From Verrucomicrobia bacterium LW23 (GTDB lineage Bacteria > Verrucomicrobiota > Verrucomicrobiia > Methylacidiphilales > UBA1321): DNA of 64,000 nucleotides. Made by a program: the position numbers and the translations under genes. The notes beneath the pieces are model-generated. The model made no database searches, had not been told where the DNA came from, and saw only the letters and a list, made by a program, of their open reading frames with translations. Location: positions 62,001 to 126,000 of the forward strand of contig QAZA01000056.1 in the NCBI GenBank assembly GCA_003054695.1, in the 5' to 3' direction. Positions 43,301-52,273 of this stretch are shown here, in pieces. Position 1 is the first letter of the stretch; every line of letters starts with the position of its first letter.

Positions 43301-46300
43301 TGCAGGCGCCGGGGGGCCAGGCGGCGGCGGTGGCGGACGAAGCCCCGCGGGGACGGTGGCAGGCTGTAAGGCCTCCGAAGCATTGCCATTTGCCGGAAAT
43401 GCTTGGTCGCGAGGTACTTGCGCGGGAGGGGGGAGTATGCTGAGCGGGCGTGCAGGCGCGCGGATGGATGCGGCTGCCTTCAGTGCATCGGAAAAGTCCG
43501 CTTCCGTTACCATTCGGGTCTGCAGCATGTCGTCCAGCCGTGAGCCGGTGCCTGAGCCGGCCGATGGCGCAATGGAGGGAAGGGCCGGCCGCTGCAAGCC
43601 GCCGCGAAAGCCCACACCAATACGCTTCGCACCTGTGCCGGGGAGTATGGTTGTGGTTGTGCCGGAGGGGCTTACACTTAGTATGCCGCCGCCGGGGCCG
43701 GGCACTACGCTTTCCGTACCCGCGGGGATTTCCTTTTCTGGAGGCGATGCGGCGGCGACGTGGGCGAGCGCTTTGTTCCAATCATGCTTCCAGGTAGGGA
43801 AGCTGTTGGGTGTCAAGAGGTTAAAGAAGGCGCGAAGCTGCTCGATGGCGCGGCGCAAAAAGGAGAAAAAGGCGGGTGATGCCGAGGGGCCCGAAGGTTG
43901 GCCCATACTGCTTAAGTGCGTCTCCACCAACTGGATGTTGAAGACAAGGCCGCGGACGCTCAGGCCTCGCGATACCTCCTTGAACGCACGAAAGCCGCGC
44001 AGCAGCCTCTGGCGTCGTTCCGCGGAGTCGCGGCCGCCCTTTTGCCAGGCCTGAACGTCCTGCTGCAGCAGCTCCAGGCGGGCCAGGGCGCTCTCGCGAA
44101 GGCGGCCTGCGCGGTCTCGCGTCGGGTCTCCGCTGGTAAGCGGGGGTGGTTCGGGAAGCGAATCCGCGGTGGCTTCGGGGAGGGTCTCCAGAGGGAGATC
44201 TGCAGGGCGTGTCAGGACAGGGACATGGGATGTCTCTGATGATGGAGAAGTTGTTGTGGAAGAGGTGGTTGGGTTGTCAGGGACATGATTTGTCCCTGAC
44301 GAATCGGGCGTGGGATCAGAAGGAGCTGTTGTCGTAACAGCTTTAGCTTCAGCTCCTTGTGCAACCGGGGGGGCTTCGGCGGTTACTGCTGCAATCCGCG
44401 CCCCGTAGTCGATGGAGCGATCTTCGGGATTCTCTGCAACTGAGCGAACATCGCGTGCAACAGTAGTCAGCAAATCGTACAACGCCGCGTTGTTTGCGTG
44501 CAGCTCGGCTATCGGCTTTAGCATATCCAGCAGCTGCTTGACGGGGACGAGGGAGTCGCCCAGGCTGGAAAAGCCGATGCTGCCGGCGGCGCCCTGCAGG
44601 TTGTGGACACAGCGGAAGAGGAGGGAGCATTGCTCCACGGCGTCGCCGCCGGATTTCCAGAGGAGCGCGGCCTGCTCGATATCCGCGGTGTGATGGCGCA
44701 CGTCGGCGCGGAAGGCTTCGGTAAGTTCCTGCTGGAGGTCGGCGGGCGGCGTTTGCGGGCCGGCGGCAGGAGCAGGTTCGTTGCCGGAGGTGGACTGGGC
44801 CAGGGCAACCTCCACGCCGGCAATAGCTTGCGCGTAGTCGTGCGGCCACTCGTGCTGATGGCCTGGGCTGGACGCCAGGGCGTTGATAAAGGTGCGGATG
44901 TCGTCGAGAACGCGCAGGAGCAGGGCAAAAAGGGGCTCCATGCGGGTGGCCGGCGCGGGCGATTCAATCCTCTCGGCCAGGCTGTCGAGGAGGCTCTCCA
45001 CCTGGTGCAGGCTGTTGCCAATGCGGCGCAGGCCGATACTGTTGGCGGCGCCTTTGAGGGTGTGGAAGCAGCGGTAGGCGGCTTCGCGCTGGGCGGGGGC
45101 GTTCTCGTTGCGCTCCCAGGCCAGTATGGCGGCTTCCAGGGCGTCGAGCTGCTCCCGGCTGTCTGCGGCGAAGGCCTCGGAGAGCTCGGCATCAACTTCG
45201 TCATCGGTCACGCCGTCGTTGACGAGCCCGGCGGGGAGAGGCGGAGGTAAAGTGACTTGCTGTATCTCTTTGTCGTACTGATGGTTCCAGCGATGCGCGG
45301 GGTCCTTTGCTATGGCATCGATGTAGCTGCGGATGTCATCGAGAACGCGCAGAAGGAAGGTGAAAAGGGAGGCGTTCTCGGAGAGCTTGGCATTATCGAT
45401 AACCTGTTCATCCAGAATGGCTTCCACTTGATGGAGGCTGTTGCCGATGCGGCGCAGGCCGATGCTGTTGGCGGCGCCTTTCAGCGTGTGGAAGCAACGG
45501 TACGAGGCCTCGCGGCAAGTTTTGGCGTCCTCGCCTCGCTCCCATGCAAGTACTTTGTGCTCAAGGATATCGAGCTGCTCCTTGCTGTCGGTTGCAAACG
45601 CTTCTGCAAGCTCGGCGTCAACGGGGTCGTCGGTAATGTCGTCGGAGGCAGTAGGGGCGGGAAGTTCGGTTGGCGGCGCCGAAAGTGTTGTGGGGGAGGA
45701 TGTTACGGAAGGGGTTGAAGGTTCGGTCTGCTCAGCGCCTACCAGCACGCCGGCTGCGGCAAAGTCCTCGCGCATAAGGCGTAGCGGCGTGGACCAGTCG
45801 TAGTGCCAGTGGGGGGAGCGTTGCGCGTGGCCGGCAAGGATGTACTCGGAGAGGTGGGCGTAGGCGGTCTGGAGGAAAAGCGCGATCATCGCCGCGTGCG
45901 GGGCCAGTTCCTCTCGGGTGTCGGGGGAGGCTGGGTCGTCGGGCAGGCCGTTGAAGAAGGAGGCGGCGCTGTCCAGACTGCGGCTTAGCGGCGTTTCTCC
46001 CTCAGCGGCAGCCATTTGCAAAAGGTGCTGAAAGAACTGGCGGGTTGCCTCCAGCGTGGCGACGGCCGATTCGGACGGGGGAGCGTCGCATGCGATCTCC
46101 AACGCTGTTGTGTCGCCGCACGCAAGCCATTGATGGGAAAGAGTTTGCAGTGCGGCTACGGGGGCGAGGGGATTGTGGCTTTCGGCGGCTTCAAGCGATA
46201 TTTCCTGGTCTGTTGACTCGGGTGTCTCGGCCGCTTCCGGTTCGCCGGTGAGTTCAGGCGCGATGGCGGCAAGGGGGGTGTACCAGTCTTTGTGCCAAAG

Positions 46301-48439
46301 GGCTTCGTCGTCTGTACGAAGGCGGGTAAGGTAGTCGCTCAGGTCGCTCGATGCGAGTTGCAGGAACTCTATAGCGCCTTGCGGAAGGGGTTGGCCGGCA
46401 CGGGTTTGTGCGAGCCAAGTGAGGAACATGTCGGCTTGTTCCAGGCTTGTCCCGATTTCCGTTCGCTCGCCAGACTGGGCTGCCATTGCGCCGAGCGATC
46501 GGATATGGCTCCATGCGCCTGCAATATTCTGTTGCTCAACGCTTTGCGAGAGGCGGGCGACCAGTTCGGGGGCGCTTGTTCCTTCGGGCATGGGGTCGGC
46601 CGGCGCGGCGGGCATCAAAGGCGGTGCGCCATCAGGGACATGCTGTGTCCCTAGGGATGCGGAAGTATCAGCTAGAGAGGAAGATGTGGATGGCGGGCTC
46701 GAAGTTTCGGCAGGATTTGCCGAAGCGGATGGCTCCCTGGCTTCGGTTGTTGCCGCCTCGTCTGGTGTAAGTTGTTGCTCAGCAATGGTATAGGCTGCGT
46801 CAAGCTCCGCTTTGAGCTGCTGGAGTTGTTGGGGGAGGCGGCTGCGATCTTCCGGCTGGGCTGGGGGCAGGGAGCCGGGGCGAACAGGATCGAGAAGCGA
46901 TTCCGCGCGCTGAAGGATCAGGATAACATCGCCAAGTCCTTGTGCCAGAGCAGCTTCCTGTAGCACCTGCACAATGCGCAGGCTTTCCCAGCGGGGGTGG
47001 GCGGAGGCTGGGCTGGTGCGCATGTCGCCGATGGCGTCGTCGAGGCGTGCGAGGTGGTTGCGCGTTTTCTCGAAGTACGCGGGTGTGAGGTCGGCGCGTG
47101 GGCGGCTGGAAGGGACGCGGACGGAGTGGCGCAGCGATTGGGTCTCGGCGATGCGGGGTTGGGGGGGCCGGGGCCCCGGCCTGGGGCCGGTGGGCTGGCC
47201 GCGTGTCGGGAGAACGAGGGGACCGCTGGGCGGACCGAGACGTCCCGTTGCGGTACCAGGGGGTGCCGGCTTGGGGAGCGCGAGGGCGCCCGAGGCGCCG
47301 GGGCGTGATTTGAGGGGCGGCGGCGAAGCCCGGCCGGGGCGTGGCGCGACGGGCGCCGGCGCTGGGTAGCCGTAAGCCAGTGCGGTGCTTGCGGAGCGCA
47401 CGCCCCAGTCGGCCTCGTTCGGCGGGATGTTGCTGCCTGTGCTGGAGCTGGAGATGCCGGCGGGTGTCGGGGCAGGCGGCCGCTTGGCGACTGGTTTGGG
47501 CGGGATGGTTTTGGCGCCGGGCACCGACGGGCGCTCGGGTATCGAAGAAAATGAGCTGGAGGAGTTTGCGTACGCTGAGGAGGAGGAGGCGGATGCTGAC
47601 GGGGCGCCCGGGTATGCCTGCGCGCTGGAGGAGCGCATGGACGACGATGCGGGCACAAATCGCGGGCCGCTGGCGGCCGGGCGACGCTTGAGGTTGGGCG
47701 TGGCCACGTTGACGTTGCCCACCCGCCCCGGCACGTGCGTGGCGGTGGCCGGCATGCGCGTGGTGGGCGGCGTCGGGATGGACTCGACGGGCGCGGGTAG
47801 CGGTAAGGGGTTGGGCGGCTGTATCTTGCGCACGTCGGCAAGCTCCGCGGCGGCGCGCTGGCTTTTGGTGGTAAGCTCGCCGCGCATGGCGCCGTACAGG
47901 GCTTCGGCTTCGGCCAGTTTGCCCTCCAGGCTTAGCTGGATCATGCATTGCCAGGCGGGGACCTGGGCGTGCAGGGCGGCGTAGACCGACATGGCGGCCG
48001 CGGCATCGTAGCCGCTGGGGATGGGCGGAAGTAGTTGGCCGGGGAGGGGGGTGGAGGCTTCCGGGCTGCCGGCGGGCAGGGGCTCGGAGCCTGGCAGCGA
48101 GCTGGGCGAGATTTCTTTGGCGCGAAGGTCGAGCAGATGCTCCATGTCCTGCGCCCACCAGCACAGGCCCCAGGCGGATACCATGGCGCACACGCCCTTC
48201 ATGCTGTGCGCCAGCAGGATGGCGTTGGCCAGGCAGGCCGACGATGGATCGGCGGCGATGTGGGGGGCCAGGGCTGCGTGGGGGGCTTTATCTGCTTCGG
48301 CAGTGTTGATGGTGTTGGCGCCTGCCGGGGCGGGCGGGGTTACCATCGCCTTCTCCAGAAATGCGGAGATTTCCCGGAGGAAACGCTCCATGTCCTGGGT
48401 AAAGACGTCGCGTATGTCGTCGATGGTAAACGCCGTCAT
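40364..48439 (-). CDS. Giant multi-Hpt CheA-type hybrid histidine kinase (ChpA/PilL-like)
   Basis: This is a 2691-residue cytoplasmic chemosensory kinase. It has an N-terminal Hpt-like domain with His78 (AHSMKG), then about 450 Pro/Ala/Ser-rich residues. Two near-duplicate Hpt domains have His984 and His1126 (RCFHTLKGAANSIGL in both). A third is modified with His1279 (RCVHNLQGAAGSIG), and a fourth around 1485 has lost the His (GFRAFKEVSRGL). The P3 dimer helix lies near 1765 (ERLRSLLNFVGEVVIDRSRF). The kinase domain has LVRNAVAHGIEPPDQR, DDGAGI and GRGVGLDVV. A CheW-like domain lies at about 2120-2270, and a receiver with Asp near 2613 (LIFSDLEMPRMNG). Its partner, the PilJ-like receptor, is encoded just upstream (49-nt gap). 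Probably controls pili or surface behaviour (inference). Confidence 0.9.
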   Translation of the reverse strand: MTAFTIDDIRDVFTQDMERFLREISAFLEKAMVTPPAPAGANTINTAEADKAPHAALAPHIAADPSSACLANAILLAHSMKGVCAMVSAWGLCWWAQDMEHLLDLRAKEISPSSLPGSEPLPAGSPEASTPLPGQLLPPIPSGYDAAAAMSVYAALHAQVPAWQCMIQLSLEGKLAEAEALYGAMRGELTTKSQRAAAELADVRKIQPPNPLPLPAPVESIPTPPTTRMPATATHVPGRVGNVNVATPNLKRRPAASGPRFVPASSSMRSSSAQAYPGAPSASASSSSAYANSSSSFSSIPERPSVPGAKTIPPKPVAKRPPAPTPAGISSSSTGSNIPPNEADWGVRSASTALAYGYPAPAPVAPRPGRASPPPLKSRPGASGALALPKPAPPGTATGRLGPPSGPLVLPTRGQPTGPRPGPRPPQPRIAETQSLRHSVRVPSSRPRADLTPAYFEKTRNHLARLDDAIGDMRTSPASAHPRWESLRIVQVLQEAALAQGLGDVILILQRAESLLDPVRPGSLPPAQPEDRSRLPQQLQQLKAELDAAYTIAEQQLTPDEAATTEAREPSASANPAETSSPPSTSSSLADTSASLGTQHVPDGAPPLMPAAPADPMPEGTSAPELVARLSQSVEQQNIAGAWSHIRSLGAMAAQSGERTEIGTSLEQADMFLTWLAQTRAGQPLPQGAIEFLQLASSDLSDYLTRLRTDDEALWHKDWYTPLAAIAPELTGEPEAAETPESTDQEISLEAAESHNPLAPVAALQTLSHQWLACGDTTALEIACDAPPSESAVATLEATRQFFQHLLQMAAAEGETPLSRSLDSAASFFNGLPDDPASPDTREELAPHAAMIALFLQTAYAHLSEYILAGHAQRSPHWHYDWSTPLRLMREDFAAAGVLVGAEQTEPSTPSVTSSPTTLSAPPTELPAPTASDDITDDPVDAELAEAFATDSKEQLDILEHKVLAWERGEDAKTCREASYRCFHTLKGAANSIGLRRIGNSLHQVEAILDEQVIDNAKLSENASLFTFLLRVLDDIRSYIDAIAKDPAHRWNHQYDKEIQQVTLPPPLPAGLVNDGVTDDEVDAELSEAFAADSREQLDALEAAILAWERNENAPAQREAAYRCFHTLKGAANSIGLRRIGNSLHQVESLLDSLAERIESPAPATRMEPLFALLLRVLDDIRTFINALASSPGHQHEWPHDYAQAIAGVEVALAQSTSGNEPAPAAGPQTPPADLQQELTEAFRADVRHHTADIEQAALLWKSGGDAVEQCSLLFRCVHNLQGAAGSIGFSSLGDSLVPVKQLLDMLKPIAELHANNAALYDLLTTVARDVRSVAENPEDRSIDYGARIAAVTAEAPPVAQGAEAKAVTTTAPSDPTPDSSGTNHVPDNPTTSSTTTSPSSETSHVPVLTRPADLPLETLPEATADSLPEPPPLTSGDPTRDRAGRLRESALARLELLQQDVQAWQKGGRDSAERRQRLLRGFRAFKEVSRGLSVRGLVFNIQLVETHLSSMGQPSGPSASPAFFSFLRRAIEQLRAFFNLLTPNSFPTWKHDWNKALAHVAAASPPEKEIPAGTESVVPGPGGGILSVSPSGTTTTILPGTGAKRIGVGFRGGLQRPALPSIAPSAGSGTGSRLDDMLQTRMVTEADFSDALKAAASIRAPARPLSILPPPAQVPRDQAFPANGNASEALQPATVPAGLRPPPPPPGPPAPATALQSPESSPMTLTMLARPPIPQTPVGGTSLEEAGTGLVPALPRTPTAAAGQEERTIRVEAERLRSLLNFVGEVVIDRSRFEKKLERSAALTRIIRENRDNLLRLVQSFQEQFDFTSLSDARRRREKASVLTAQRGESVTASASPASSAAQPPQSDFGVLEMDHYDELNILSRSLTETADDISEVMRDMEALFGSFEEDNRKFALNSRLMQGEITALSMVPVQTVFRRLVRAFRDATRVEGREADLVFAGESTLLDKNIVDQLYAPLLHLVRNAVAHGIEPPDQRVQLGKPRRGTVVVRASQASSQVTIEIQDDGAGIRAEAVRKRAIERGLLAADAPPLTHEHVVQLLFQPGFSTAEKVSTVAGRGVGLDVVKAEVEGLNGAIRVESTEGTGSTWVLRMPVSLSITEAILAECAGQSFAFPLNFVERGMLMDDIPVTVREGHEWTEIHEEEVRVFSLAELLDLTPPAHGMRPGGGDELSPEAASALDRPGAQALLLSVGDSRALLRLDRIVKRQEVVVKPLDMLLSTHPFLTGATIDAEGRPVFILNLPSLLRASTETMPGIGQAEMEIQSEVSEGETSHVSGTSHVPANAISNAGNDLRTTLETPGGAASLQNNAEPAHLSVSSSQPDTSTATEQRAKEDVALPAPAARLQSPPVQVPVTAAKPESAGSSPAARQLPAKGLPALFQKGGLRPPPPPTQIPALAGAVTPKPASQAASTSPQQPKEDLQPSTNQPVTAVAPSHELPSEPIGRAIPLRDGAGDENAGIDSTTLTQSFDAQQVVRTNPPANTHRQKEAQRPPARDATQQLVMAARELRQKAAANPRMTTAAPAAAPDAGRGGLATRSVMAAPLQVLVVDDSLSVRKVQERSLAALGCRVHLAVDGVDALEKLRQLPVDLIFSDLEMPRMNGYELIRAIRALPEKDRAELPIVIITSRATEKHHAKAMELGASGYLTKPFTQPQLEEALRKHSAGRRTLSA
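41533..41570. repeat. Double palindromic element in chpA-like gene
   Basis: Copy A has perfect 9-bp arms (41533-41541 / 41545-41553) with a 3-nt centre. Copy B has perfect 8-bp arms (41552-41559 / 41563-41570). In frame they read E-T-S-H-V-S-G-T-S-H-V-P. They lie between the CheW-like and receiver domains. Confidence 0.75.
43182..43198. repeat. Palindromic element in chpA-like gene
   Basis: A GGGACA / TGTCCC pair has a 5-nt centre. It reads G-T-G-L-V-P in the gene, in a Pro-rich linker before the P3 helix. Confidence 0.6.
44218..44238. repeat. Palindromic element in chpA-like gene
   Basis: It has 9-bp arms (44218-44226 / 44230-44238), one mismatch and a 3-nt centre. It reads E-T-S-H-V-P in the gene. 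Confidence 0.65.
44276..44300. repeat. Palindromic element in chpA-like gene
   Basis: It has perfect 10-bp arms (GTCAGGGACA, 44276-44285 / 44291-44300) with a 5-nt centre. It reads G-T-N-H-V-P-D in the gene. It is the longest copy and lies about 40 nt from the copy at 44218. Confidence 0.75.
46634..46652. repeat. Palindromic element in chpA-like gene
   Basis: It has 7-bp arms (AGGGACA / TGTCCCT) with a 5-nt centre. It reads G-T-Q-H-V-P-D in the gene, in a Ser/Thr/Pro-rich linker. Confidence 0.65.
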
Positions 48440-48488
48440 GTGGTCTTGTACCGTGCGCTGCGTGGCCGGGTGGTGAAGTGTGGGACCC

Positions 48489-51245
48489 CTAGCCCAGGTT
48501 AAACTGCGCCAGCTCCTTGGTCAGGTCCTGAGACAGGGAGGCCATTTGCTCGCTGGATTTGCGGGTCTCCAGCACTTTGGCCTGCGAGGCGCGTGTAATA
48601 TCCTGCACAGTCGCAACGGTTTTCAGCATTTCCTCCGCGCGGGTGGCCTGGGCGGTGGCGGATTGGGAGATTTGCCCCACGAGCCTGGAGGATAGCGTGC
48701 TGGAGGCAACGATGGCCTCCAGAGCGCCGCCGGCCTGCTCCACCTTGCCGGAGCCGGCTTCCACCTCCTGCGTCTGCGCTTCCATCTGGCTGACGGCTTC
48801 GCTGGTTTCGCTTTGGATGCCGAGCACGAGGCGCTCGATCTCCAGCGTGGCGGCTTTCGTGCGCTCCGCCAGGGCGCGCACCTGGTCGGCCACTACGGTG
48901 AAGCCTTTGCCTTGTTCGCCGGCCCGGGCCGCCTCGATGGAGGCGTTGAGCGCGAGCATGTCTGTTTGCGCGGAGATGTCTGAGATGGAGCGTACAATGC
49001 CGGAGATTTCCATGGATCTCTCGCCCAAGCGCTTGATTTTACGTGCGTTACCCTGGGTGTTCTCGCGAATGCGCGCCATGCCGGCCATGACGCTGCGCAC
49101 GGCAACGGCGCCGCGTTCGGCGGCGGCCTGCGCCTCGCGGGCGGCCTGGGCGGCTTCGCGGCACGTCTCCAGCACGCGGGCGGATTCGGCGCTGAGGGAG
49201 CGGGCGCCGTCGGTGGTTTGGGTGATTTTGGTGGATTGCTGCTGGGCGCCGTCGGCCAACTCGCGGCTGGCGCTGGAGATGCTTGCGGAGGCTTCGGCCA
49301 CGCGCGTGCTGGCTTTTTTGGCGTTGGCCATCAGTCCGCCGACGTTCTCGAGCATCAGGTTAAGCGCGTCGGCCATGTTGCCCAGGGCGCCTTCGGTTAC
49401 TTTGGCGCGGATGCCCAGGTTGCCGTCGGAGGCGTCGGCCACGACCATGAGGAGCTCCTGAATGTTGGCCTGGAGGCGCTTGTTTTCGTCGGCAATCTTG
49501 TCTTTAACGGCGTTGCGCTCGGTGACGAGCTCATTAAAGCTGGTGGCCAGGTCGCCGATTTCGTCCTTCTCAAACACGGGGGCGCGGGCGGATTCATCGC
49601 CTTGCGTAACGCGGTGCATGGCCTCGCGCAGGGCCACGATGGGGGCGGCGATGCGCTGGGAGATAACGCTGGCGATGATTACCACTACGAGAACGATGGC
49701 GAGACCGGCTGCGGCGATGTAGAGCGTAGCCTGGTAGACGGGGCTGTACGCTTCGCTCTGCGCTTTCTCCACAAGTAGTGACCACTGGAGAGGGACCTCT
49801 CTGTTGCCTGATGAGGCGGTGGAGGCGATGGCGATGCTGATGGGTGCCCAGGAGCCCAGCACCTGCTGATTCAGGTAGTTCGCGTAGACGTCGTCGCCGC
49901 TTTGGCCGGCCAGTGCGCTGCTGGTGGCGCGGGTGTTGACTTCCTGCGCGCCGATGCTGGTATCCACGACGGTGCGGCCGTCGGCGGACATGTAGTGGCG
50001 GATGGCTTTGCCGGGGGCTTTGGGGTTGCGGCTGTTGGTGCGCAGTTTGCCGTCCTGGCCTACCAGGTAGGCTTCGCCGCTGCCACCCAGCTTGATGTCC
50101 TTTTCGCGACCAAGGAAGGTGACGAGGTTGTTGATGTAATCGACAGGTAGCTGGACGATAATAGCCCCGATGCGCTTGCCGGAGCTGTAGACGGGCGCGG
50201 CCGCAAACATGGCGGGCGCATTGTAGCTTTTGGCGTAGGGCGCCATATCGGTCAGGCGCAGGCGATCGGCCGCTTTACTGTCCAGCCCGGCGGTGCGGGA
50301 GGCCCGGTAGGCGATGCCCAGCCCCGTGTTGGCGTCACTGCCGCCGTCCAGCAGGTTGCCCTGAAAGTCCAGCTCCTTCATGTTGGTGTAGACGACGTTG
50401 CCTTGCTCATCTACCAGGAAGATGTCGTAGTACCCCATGCGGCGGCGGATGTCCTGGAACATTGGGTGAAAGCGATCGTGCGTTTGCACGTAGGTGGTGC
50501 CGGAGATGGCGAATCGCAGCTCGCTGTCGCCGGCCTCCGGGTAGGAGCGGATGTTGAGGGCAAGCGACGATTCGTCCTTGCTGCCGACGGTGGCCGGGTT
50601 GGCGACGGTGTAGATGTACTGCAGCACCATGCCGTCATCGCCGCGGATGAGGTAGGAGTCGGCCGAGCCGGGGACCTGGCCGGCGCGTTTCAGGTTCTCC
50701 AGCAGCACGTTGTTGTAGTAGGCGCGCAGCTTCTCGCGGATGGGACGCATCCTGGTGTCGTCCAGCGTAAAGCCTTGTCCGGAAAGGTCTTGCGTAAGAT
50801 TGCGGCGTGCAGCGGTAAACTGCTCCAGTGCGGCGATGGTGGTCATCGACTGCGCCTGCGTGGCGAGGTCGTTGCGCACGTGCGTAAAGTAGTTTTCCAC
50901 GCTGTCCTTTAGCAGAACGCGCACGCTGGAGAGCTGGTCGAAGGAGGCGCTGCCTATGGCCGACTGCGCGCTGTAGTACGACACAAAGACGGCTACCACG
51001 GTAACGATAACGCCTACGAAGATGATGGCCGAGCTGATGCGCGCACGCAGGGTGCGGTGCTCCCGGCGGCGGGGCGTGCGCCTGGTGGCGGCGGGGCGGT
51101 CGCCCGGAGAGGGGTCTTCTTCCTCGTCGGGTTGAAATGGCGGCGGGGCGGGCGTGGGGTCAGCCTGTGGCGCGTCGGGCGCATTGGGGGTGGCTTCCGT
51201 TTCCGCCTCGGATTGGGCCATTTGAGAAGGGGGCACGGTTGTCAT
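48489..51245 (-). CDS. Methyl-accepting chemotaxis receptor (PilJ-like)
   Basis: This is a 918-residue transmembrane receptor. It has a Pro/Asp-rich cytoplasmic start, membrane helix 1 ([20 protein letters not shown]) and a large periplasmic dCache-type sensor ([40 protein letters not shown]). Membrane helix 2 ([20 protein letters not shown]) is followed by HAMP segments ([20 protein letters not shown]). The signalling domain has the conserved hairpin [20 protein letters not shown] and [18 protein letters not shown]. It is likely the input for the giant kinase encoded next. The ligand is unknown. No SD is visible before the ATG at 51245. Confidence 0.93.
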   Translation of the reverse strand: MTTVPPSQMAQSEAETEATPNAPDAPQADPTPAPPPFQPDEEEDPSPGDRPAATRRTPRRREHRTLRARISSAIIFVGVIVTVVAVFVSYYSAQSAIGSASFDQLSSVRVLLKDSVENYFTHVRNDLATQAQSMTTIAALEQFTAARRNLTQDLSGQGFTLDDTRMRPIREKLRAYYNNVLLENLKRAGQVPGSADSYLIRGDDGMVLQYIYTVANPATVGSKDESSLALNIRSYPEAGDSELRFAISGTTYVQTHDRFHPMFQDIRRRMGYYDIFLVDEQGNVVYTNMKELDFQGNLLDGGSDANTGLGIAYRASRTAGLDSKAADRLRLTDMAPYAKSYNAPAMFAAAPVYSSGKRIGAIIVQLPVDYINNLVTFLGREKDIKLGGSGEAYLVGQDGKLRTNSRNPKAPGKAIRHYMSADGRTVVDTSIGAQEVNTRATSSALAGQSGDDVYANYLNQQVLGSWAPISIAIASTASSGNREVPLQWSLLVEKAQSEAYSPVYQATLYIAAAGLAIVLVVVIIASVISQRIAAPIVALREAMHRVTQGDESARAPVFEKDEIGDLATSFNELVTERNAVKDKIADENKRLQANIQELLMVVADASDGNLGIRAKVTEGALGNMADALNLMLENVGGLMANAKKASTRVAEASASISSASRELADGAQQQSTKITQTTDGARSLSAESARVLETCREAAQAAREAQAAAERGAVAVRSVMAGMARIRENTQGNARKIKRLGERSMEISGIVRSISDISAQTDMLALNASIEAARAGEQGKGFTVVADQVRALAERTKAATLEIERLVLGIQSETSEAVSQMEAQTQEVEAGSGKVEQAGGALEAIVASSTLSSRLVGQISQSATAQATRAEEMLKTVATVQDITRASQAKVLETRKSSEQMASLSQDLTKELAQFNLG

Positions 51246-51512
51246 AGGTAATGGACGTGAACCAATTCATTCACAACAGATCACTTTTAGAAAGGAAAAA
51301 GCGGGAAAAAGCGTGGAGAGTAGTGCGACACTGAGGCTACATCCGCCCGGGGGCGGCGTCCAGCGCATCCCGAGAGCAAAATTTCGCCGGTGGAATGGGG
51401 CGCCGCGCCACTGCGCGCTTGCTTCTGCACGGCGGCGGTGCTTCTCTGGAAGCACGTTTGGCTCGCAGGATTTGTCGCCGTTTTTGTTTAAAGCCATGCT
51501 CATTCGCATTCC
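51246..51512. other. Divergent intergenic region
   Basis: These 267 nt lie between the receptor gene and the TPR gene, transcribed in opposite directions. They are expected to hold both promoters. No clear promoter pair or gene was recognised. Confidence 0.35.
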
Positions 51513-52046
51513 ATGATCAAGAAATACGCCCTGCTTGTTGCTGCATCCCTTTGTGTCGCAGCATTTTCCGGTGTCGCCCACGCGGCGCCGACCGATCCTG
51601 ATCCCGCCCCTGCCAAGGCCAACACAGCCTCCCAGTTTGCGGAGGCGTTGGCCCTGCAAAAGAAGGAGAAGTATGCCGAGGCCGCCGCCAGGTACGCCGA
51701 TATCGTGAAGGCCGACCCGAGCTATGCCGAGGCCCACAGCAACCTGGGCTACTGCCTGCGCAAGCAAAAGAAGTGGGACGACGCCATTGCCAGCTACACC
51801 ACGGCGCTGAAGCTGAATCCCAAGCTTGCCCCCGCTCATGAATATATCGGCGAAGCTTACGTTGAACTTGCGGAAAAAGCCTACAAGGCCAAGGATAACA
51901 CGAAAGTGCTTGAGTACAAGGCCCTTGCCGAGAAGCACCTGGCCGCGCTCAAGGAGCTTCTCCCCGCCGCCCAGGAGGAGTACGACGACCTGAAGGAAGA
52001 AGTCGACGAGATGAACGACGACCTGAAGAAGGCCGGCGTTATCTAG
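51513..52046 (+). CDS. Secreted TPR protein
   Basis: This is a 177-residue protein with a signal peptide (KYALLVAASLCVAAFSGVAH) and two to three TPR units (ALALQKKEKYAEAAARYADI, SNLGYCLRKQKKWDDAIASY, AHEYIGEAYVELAEKAYKAK). It ends in an acidic coiled coil (EEYDDLKEEVDEMNDDLKKA). It is probably a periplasmic protein-protein interaction module. The neighbours do not define a pathway. ATG 51513 is chosen for the signal peptide. Confidence 0.85.
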   Translation: MIKKYALLVAASLCVAAFSGVAHAAPTDPDPAPAKANTASQFAEALALQKKEKYAEAAARYADIVKADPSYAEAHSNLGYCLRKQKKWDDAIASYTTALKLNPKLAPAHEYIGEAYVELAEKAYKAKDNTKVLEYKALAEKHLAALKELLPAAQEEYDDLKEEVDEMNDDLKKAGVI

Positions 52047-52070
52047 AGATTTCGAGTTCTCCGTAAAGAA

Positions 52071-52232
52071 TCCCTCCCCCTCTGCCCTTTGTCTCCCTTT
52101 GTCCCCCTTCGCGCGAAAATAATCTGAATGGGTCCTTCGTGATCGTACCAAGCCCTGACTTAGCCAGGTGGGTGGGCGGATTTTATCACGCGAAGGAGCA
52201 CAAAGGGGGACCAAGGGCAGAGGGGGGAAGGG
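52071..52232. repeat. Large imperfect inverted repeat
   Basis: The arms of about 53 nt (52071-52123 and 52180-52232) are imperfect complements sharing a CTCTGCCCTT..GT..CCCTTTGT..CCTTCGCG core. They are separated by 56 nt. It lies between the TPR gene and the RNA methyltransferase gene. CTTTGTGnTCCTTCGCG-like sequences are known as dispersed repeats in many bacteria. It may form a long hairpin or be two repeat copies in opposite orientation. Confidence 0.7.
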
Positions 52233-52273
52233 CTGGCTTTATTGCCGGCGCTGCCCACTATATCGACTGCCCA

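Noticed and set aside
46800..48191. Minus-strand 463-codon frame and several plus-strand frames within the giant kinase gene
   Set aside because: Arg/Pro-rich shifted-frame translations of the low-complexity linker of the kinase.
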